Source: Dipteris shenzhenensis (taxonomy: Eukaryota > Polypodiophyta > Polypodiopsida > Gleicheniales). Taken from it: DNA of 64,000 bases. Below the pieces are notes generated by a model that was not told the origin of the DNA, did not search any database, and saw only the letters and a list, made by a program, of their open reading frames with translations. The position numbers were made by a program, and so were the translations under genes. Positions 56,761-64,000 of the stretch are shown piece by piece (position 1 is the first letter of the stretch; every line of letters starts with the position of its first letter). The stretch is taken from the NCBI GenBank assembly GCA_047967505.1, contig CM106538.1, one strand, 5' to 3'.

Positions 56761-56880
56761 CATGTTGAATGTAGGAGTGGCATATAGAACTCGCATGTAG
56801 AAGATGCATGTAGGAGTTGCATATAGAACTCACATGTAGGAATCGTATGTAGAACTTGCATGTAGAATATGCAAGTTGGA
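56750..56880. repeat. short tandem motif GCATGTAGRAnTTGCATRTAGAACT
   Basis: About five degenerate ~20-25-base repeats. Related sequence (ACATATAGAACTTGCATCTAG) also lies directly left of the copia fragment at 56150-56172. Confidence 0.75.
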
Positions 56881-58355
<1,475 letters not shown>

Positions 58356-59619
58356 ATTTATATTTATATATTCTATTTCATTAAAATGTATATGTATAGG
58401 CATGTACATGAGTTCTTTATTCATCCATTAATGTATACCTAAATGTATGCATTGAATATATAAAGAACTAATATAATATTTTTTTAAGAACATATAAAGA
58501 ACTAATTAAGAGATATTAAGAACATATGTTTGTATATATTCTAACTATTTATGTTGATTTATTATCAAAACAACATAATAAATAAAGAAAATAATATATA
58601 TATTAAGAATACTATATATATTTATTACAAAGAAATTTATATATATTATTAAATCAAAAAAATATAATTAATAGAGAAAAGAATATATAAGAATACTAAC
58701 ATAGATAAAGACGGTATATGTAAGATTTTTTTTGAAGCGCAAAAAAGAAAGATTTAATTAATATTAAAAAGAGATTACAGCAAAAGTAAGAGCCAGAAAG
58801 GCCTTTGTATAATCCAACTTTAAAAAATAATAAATGTTTTGAAGGGGTCTTTTGGCCATGTTTATATATATATTTTTAAAAAGAATACATATTTTAAAAT
58901 GTATTTTAGAAGAACATAAACTAATGTATATTTTACCCTAAACCCTAAAAGAAAGCCTACCTGTGTGAGACCTTTGCTACCTCCCTCGACCAAATCTGTA
59001 GCTCGTCACCAAATTTGTACTCTGCTAGCTCCCTAGACCATCGTCGAATTAGAGATCATAGTGTTGCACAAATCTACATCCCGTCTGCCTCCCTCGACCA
59101 AATCTGCATGGCAAATCCTCATACTCTGCTACCTGTCTGCACGGTACCCTTGGTACTTTACAAGCCCATCTACCTCCCTCAACCAAATCTATAGATTTCA
59201 CGATGCCCTTTGTACTTTGTTGCCTTCCTTGAAGTCTACAGCCCATCGTTCGAATTGCTGCTTGCAAATTGTAGATTGCCTAAGAGAGCGTGCATCACAA
59301 AATGCATAGATCTCTGCAGATTTCACAAAGGAGCCCACTTGAGAGAGCCCACATCACGCCATCCATGTCCATCTGAGGTGGCTTCCAAGTTCTTGCTCAT
59401 CCATGCTATTCAGAGTGCAACAAAGTTGAGCAAACTTCAAAGTAGGCTCGTCCGTGCTCGTACTTATTATCGTGCAGAAGAAACCCCCATTGCATCCTTC
59501 AGAATTATTGCAAAGTAGGTAGCTAGGAGGTCGGTTCTTGTTATGCCAATTCTTCCCCTCGCCCCCTCGTTCTCTCCCTCTCTTCCCCTCCGTCCCTCCC
59601 TCCCTCGCTAGTTGAAGAG

Positions 59620-59620
<1 letters not shown>
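58356..59620. other. AT-rich DNA followed by dispersed short repeats
   Basis: 58360-58930 is AT-rich. 58976, 59084 and 59169 carry a repeated motif close to CCTCCCTCGACCAAATCTG at ~85-110-base intervals. No gene recognised. Confidence 0.5.
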
Positions 59621-59692
<72 letters not shown>

Positions 59693-59707
59693 TCTCTCCC
59701 TCTCTCA

Positions 59708-59743
<36 letters not shown>

Positions 59744-59755
59744 CTCCCTCCCTCT
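59621..59755. repeat. (CT)n microsatellite
   Basis: About 130 bases of CT with CCC interruptions. Confidence 0.97.
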
Positions 59756-60727
59756 CTCTCATCCCATGTCTCCTAAGCTCCTATTGAAGGTTTCTCTCTC
59801 TACTCTCCCTCTCTCCCTCCTTTCGTCCCTCTCTACTCACATTAACCAATTCAAAATGAAATTGAAATTCAAATTCACATTCACATTCCAAACTGAAATG
59901 GAACCGATTTGAAATTTAAATCTCTAGAAATTCCTGCCTAAATTAGAATTTGAAATTTTAAATTCTTGCCTAGATTTAATTTCCCACCAAATTTTCTTGA
60001 GGGCTTTTCTTCCCTTAAAAGTTTTGGCCACAAGGTCAAACTTTTTGTCCATATGCTCATGAGGAAATTCCTCAAGGAAACCCTCATGATGCTTTGAGCT
60101 TGTGGCCAAATTTTTGTGACTTTGTGTCCAGAAAAGCATGATGGCCATGGTGACCATCTAGCCACATGACCAAAGATTTAATTATATAGCCAAATAATTT
60201 GAGGCAAATCCTTTTAATATATCCATGAAATTTTAGACCATATGGGTGAAGTTATGACCAAAGTTTTGACCGTATTGCATAATCTCTATCTTATGCAAAT
60301 GATTTGACCATATGGTCAAAACTTTGCCCCTATTGCATAATCTTTATGATGATGATCACACACCTCAAAACTTTTGGCCATAAGGCATAATCTTTTGAGC
60401 ATATTGCTCAAAAGTTTAGGCATATGGCATAATGATTTGACCATATGCAAAAATATTTTTCCATAAGGCACAATGTTTATGATGAAGTTATAACTTATGA
60501 CCAAATGGCCAAATTTGTGACCATATGGCACACTCTCCATAATGAGTGGTGCCCCAACTTTGTTAGATGTGCAAGAAGGTTTGACCAAATGGCCAAATCC
60601 TCTTGATGTGGACTTGTGACCAAAGCTTCCTTAATGTCCAAACCTTCTTGATGGCCAAATAAGCTTCTTGACAGTAGCCTGAAGAAGGTTTTACCCGATC
60701 AAAAATAACGTCCATATGGCCAAGAAA
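59756..60727. other. AT-rich DNA with GACCATATGGNCAAA-type motifs
   Basis: Many scattered copies of TTTTGGCCA, GACCATATGG and CACAAGGTCAAA-like words. They grade into the tandem array that follows. Frames here are by-products. Confidence 0.6.
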
Positions 60728-61760
60728 GTTTATACCACAAGGTCAAAGATTCTTAATTTGTCAAGATTTTAACAATTTCTACATGTCCACAATTGCCAAA
60801 CAAGAGAGCAACTTGAAGACACTTTCACTCGGCCAAAACTTTGTTCACATGGCTAGACCAAAGAGCAACTTATCGAAGGTTAAAGTTTTCACCTTGTGGC
60901 AAAAACATTGGTGGATGTGCATCCACATAAAAAAGCAACTTGGAGAAGATTTGACCATATGAAAAAATCTTCATGATGGCCAAAGATTTTACAAGGTCCA
61001 AATGTTCACAATGGCCCAACCTGAAGAAGGTCTCTTCAGATGTCTGTTTCACATAAAAGTTTATGCCATAAGGTCAAAACTTTGTCGCGTCTTGTTCCCA
61101 AAGGATTGGGGATGTTAAGTCTCCACCTTGTGGCAAAACTTTTTTGAATGTGCATCCACATATAAGAGAAACCTGGACAAGGTCTGACCATATGGCCAAA
61201 CCTTAATGATGCCCAAAGCTTCTTGATGTGTTAGGATTTTGACAAGGTCTAAATGTCCACAATGGCCAGACAAGAGAGCAACCTGAAGAAGGTTTCACTT
61301 GGTGGCCTTTGTTAGGAGAATAATTATAATGTGTCTATTTCTCTTGAAGTTTATGCCACAAGGTCAAAACTTTGTCACATCCTATTTCCAAATGGTGGGG
61401 ATGCAAAACTTCCTCTTGAATCAAAAACTTTGATAGATGTGCACCCACATAAAACAAACACCTAGAGAAGGTTTGAACATATGGCCAAATCTTCTTGATG
61501 AGTTAGCATTTTGACAAGATCTAATGTCCACAATGGCCAGACAAGAGAGTAACTTGAAGAAGGTTTCACCAGATGGTGAGAACCTTGTTTTTGTAGGAAC
61601 AAAATCCTAATGATTGTATTTCTATGAAAAGTGTATCCCACAAGGTCAAAACTTGTCACATCTTGTTTCCAAAAGATGGGGATGCAAAGATGTCTTTAAT
61701 CTTTTATAGTATTTTCATGAAAATAAGACCACAAGGCCAAAACTTTTGGCAACATTTGAT
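60728..61760. repeat. degenerate ~282-331-bp tandem array, about 3.5 units
   Basis: Unit anchors (GTTTATGCCACAAGGTCAAA or variant) lie at 60728, 61059, 61349 and 61631, spacings 331, 290 and 282. Units share GGATGTGCATCCACATA, AATGTCCACAATGGCC, GAGAGCAACYTGAAGAAGGT and TGTTTCCAAA. Satellite-like. Confidence 0.85.
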
Positions 61761-61785
61761 AGAGATTTTCATGAAACAACATTTG

Positions 61786-61788
<3 letters not shown>

Positions 61789-61818
<30 letters not shown>
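61789..61818. repeat. (CT)n microsatellite
   Basis: About 30 bases of CT. Confidence 0.95.
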
Positions 61819-61820
<2 letters not shown>

Positions 61821-62160
61821 CCGTCGCATTATGGTGTCTACAAAATCACAAAGACCAGATAAAATTTTAGCATTTGGTGAAATCTTTAAGATTGGACATA
61901 ATAGAAGATATGCTCTGCACACGTACCCAAGATGTTGAAATATTTGTATACAAATGACATTGTTTTATAGTGTTGTCTAGTATTCTTAACCATCTTTAAT
62001 CTTTTGTAGAATTGTCATGTTTTCTTAGCTATCTTAAGTCGATAGCCAATAATATATGACTAATGCATATCTTCTAACATTCAGAATGTTCCTATATAAC
62101 GTTCAAAGAATAAATAATTTGACCTCCTGTCCTAAACTTTCTACAATGTTTAGTATGGAG

Positions 62161-62210
<50 letters not shown>

Positions 62211-62219
62211 CCCCCCCCA
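62161..62219. repeat. (TC)n microsatellite with C-run
   Basis: TC run to about 62208, then nine or more C residues. It lies just upstream of the phosphatase-like frame and may mark its 5' truncation. Confidence 0.95.
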
Positions 62220-62238
62220 AAATCCAAATTATATTTAA

Positions 62239-62990
62239 GGAAAATTGTGGTTCCCTATTGATTTACATGCATCCATACTGAAGGATGTCTACATGTGGTT
62301 ATGTAACAAATCAAACAGAAGAAGTCCATGTACCCAATATATCATCGGTCAGAAACTTAACAAATTGTCTATTGTATTGGATCTCAATGGACTTCTTTTA
62401 CAATGCTACTTATCAAATTCAACAAATAATGAAAGTGTATACATGGGCAAACAATGGTTGGTACTTTGGTCGGGCTGTATGCAATTTCTTGATGCTTTAG
62501 TTGACAACTTTCAAGTTGGTATTTGGTCAACAGCTATGCACAAGAATGTAATGGGAATTATTGAGTGTCTACAATATCATGTAGGGAAGAAATTATCTTT
62601 TTTAATGGTGTGAAGCCAGGAACAATGCTGCGTACATCTAGGGGAAAAGGTATCTAGACTAGATAAGATGGGAGTGGAAGCAATGTTCAAGCCTTTGACA
62701 CTTGTTTGGAACCAATGGGCTAATATTTGCAAGCATGACAGAACCATCCTCATCGAGCATAGTCCATACAAAGGGTGTCTTAGCGTAGTAGGGAATTGCA
62801 TTTTTCCAACAACATTCAATTATGATCATAAGGATTTAGTTTTGATTAATGAGCTACTACCCTTCTTATTTCATCTGGATGTAGCAGTGGGATGTGCGTG
62901 ACGTGATTAACTTTGACAGATATGGTCAATCACTAATGGAATTTGGACACCCCTTGTATCCCCATTGCATGAATGTAATTATTGAATGGA
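62239..62990 (+). pseudogene. FCP1/NIF-like (SCP-type) phosphatase domain, host gene remnant
   Basis: One frame from 62239 to 62901 shows KLSIVLDLNGLLLQ (the D-x-D-x-T/V site, here D-L-N-G), QFLDALVDNFQVGIWSTAMH (G-I-W-S/T motif), then after a TGA at 62611-62613 FKPLTLVWNQW, LIEHSPYKGC (usual D-D-S-P-x-K) and NCIFPTTF. The TGA replaces Trp of the conserved V-W-D-Q/S-x-C segment. Past a +1 shift near 62890 the ending QWDVRDVINFDRYGQSLMEF follows. The family dephosphorylates proteins such as the RNA polymerase II tail, but D-L-N-G variants lack the second Asp and may be inactive. The first in-frame ATG (62293) is late, so the 5' end is lost or in another exon. Confidence 0.75.
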
Positions 62991-63489
62991 ATACAATCAA
63001 TAGTGAGGGAGATCAAGACACTTCTTCAACCAAATCCAATGTCAAAGGTGATGAGCATGAAAAGGGCGTGACATATAATTTTGAAGTCCCATCAAATACA
63101 CAAACACCATTTGTACGTATTTCTGAAAATCCACCTATTTTCTTAAGTTCATCAAATGTGTCAAAATTGAGAGGAATTAGTCGTGTGTCTACTTTAAAAG
63201 ACATGGAGGCCATGCACATTGCTCAATAATTGGGATATGAGAAACCATTCATTAATGGTGTTGCAACAAAGCGGTATTTAGGACAACTCCAAAGCCTTTA
63301 TTTACAAAAATGATTGATGTAATATATTCAAGTGTGATGTATAAGAGATCTTGTACAGTGGATCATTTTAATTCAATAATATATTATCTTGTATTAGTCT
63401 CTAGACTTGATTTCATTCTTGCATTTGTGATGTTTACTAGATTGAAAGACAGGAAAAGGAGAAGTATGTGTGCTATGCAAATATATTAT

Positions 63490-63986
63490 TGATGACGATG
63501 AGTTCAAACTGTCTACCTTACCACTCCAAGTTCACAATAATTTCTATGTGAGGGGGATCCCTTTCATGATCAATGATTCAACAATTATTGGAGCTGGCCT
63601 TGGCTTATTTGCCCTCAAAACCATTGAAATCAGAAAAACTATTCTATGATATGGAGGACCAAAGTATAAACATTTTGATTGGAGGACTTTATGCTCATTA
63701 AACCATAGAGCACTAAAATACTCTATTCTTGAAGACCCAAGAGTTGATGGTGAAGAGAATCAAGTGTATATTATTGGTGATGTACATGATGGTAATGTGG
63801 GAGGGCTACATAAACAATTGTAGAGACTTCTTTGAGTATGAAAATGTATGCTATGTGTACTCACCCACCCTAGAACCATGTTATTCTTGCGAGCCTAATA
63901 ATGAGGCCACATATGGAAACATTACTTTACAAACAACTCGTGATATCGATGTAAGGGAGGAAATTTTGGCAAACTATGACTTTTAA
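63490..63986 (+). pseudogene. SET-domain protein fragment
   Basis: Frame one: DEFKLSTLPLQVHNNFYVRG, then IIGAGLGLFALKTIEIRKTI-stop-YGG, the N-terminal SET motif (G-x-G-L-x-A...I...Y-x-G, AdoMet site), and ENQVYIIGDVHDGNVG. After a frameshift near 63800: GYINNCRDFFEYENVCYVYS and ITLQTTRDIDVREEILANYD, the C-terminal SET pattern (Y-I-N-x-C...T-x-R-D-I...G-E-E-L/I-x-x-Y). SET proteins methylate lysines. The in-frame TGA and the shift suggest a pseudogene, although intron boundaries cannot be excluded. It ends with TAA at 63984-63986. Confidence 0.7.
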
Positions 63987-64000
63987 TTTAAAAAATTTGT

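Overview
This is plant nuclear DNA, most likely from a large, repeat-rich fern or other non-seed vascular plant. The evidence is two very long PLS-class pentatricopeptide repeat (PPR) genes with plant E and DYW signatures, plant-type Ty3/gypsy, Ty1/copia and LINE elements, many long CT/CA microsatellites, and no compact gene order. The species is an inference. No bacterial or viral replicon, CRISPR array, rRNA or convincing tRNA was seen.

Layout. 1-2763: non-coding repeats, including copy A of an unnamed dispersed repeat (R1). 2764-5190: PPR gene 1 with a broken DYW tail. 5235-5650: retroelement debris. 6331-17879: an LTR element with 427-434 bp LTRs, a tRNA-iMet-type primer site, a polypurine tract and matching 5-bp target duplications (AACAC). 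A chromodomain-type Ty3/gypsy element (7407-15105) is nested inside it. 18700-24790: an old decayed gypsy element whose reverse transcriptase is split by a minus-strand LINE (20403-23160). 27816-29700: a 5'-truncated LINE flanked by a 16-bp target duplication. 30149-31165 and 39240-42593: microsatellites plus copies of two dispersed repeats (R1 copy B, and R2 copies A and B). 32330-32958: a three-unit ~205-bp tandem array. 45758-48165: 180-bp and ~372-bp tandem duplications. 48178-51160 (minus): PPR gene 2, a close paralog of gene 1, also with a ruined DYW tail. 54061-56880: small tandem arrays and a Ty1/copia RT fragment. 57900-62220: AT-rich sequence, microsatellites and a ~290-bp tandem array. 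62245-63986: two decayed host-type genes, an FCP1/NIF-like phosphatase domain and a SET domain.

How it fits together. There is no operon or pathway. Only the PPR genes look potentially functional; such proteins bind organellar RNA, and DYW domains carry the C-to-U editing deaminase. Both copies keep intact PPR arrays and E motifs but have lost an open DYW domain, and they differ by two ~101-residue repeat triplets. The rest is layered mobile-element history: insertion order can be read from nesting, target duplications and interrupted reading frames.

I found no clearly novel biochemical system. The most interesting items are the paired PPR paralogs with parallel DYW decay and a shared leader, the unnamed dispersed repeats R1 and R2 tied to microsatellites, the conserved hairpin in the gypsy LTR, and the clean insertion junctions.
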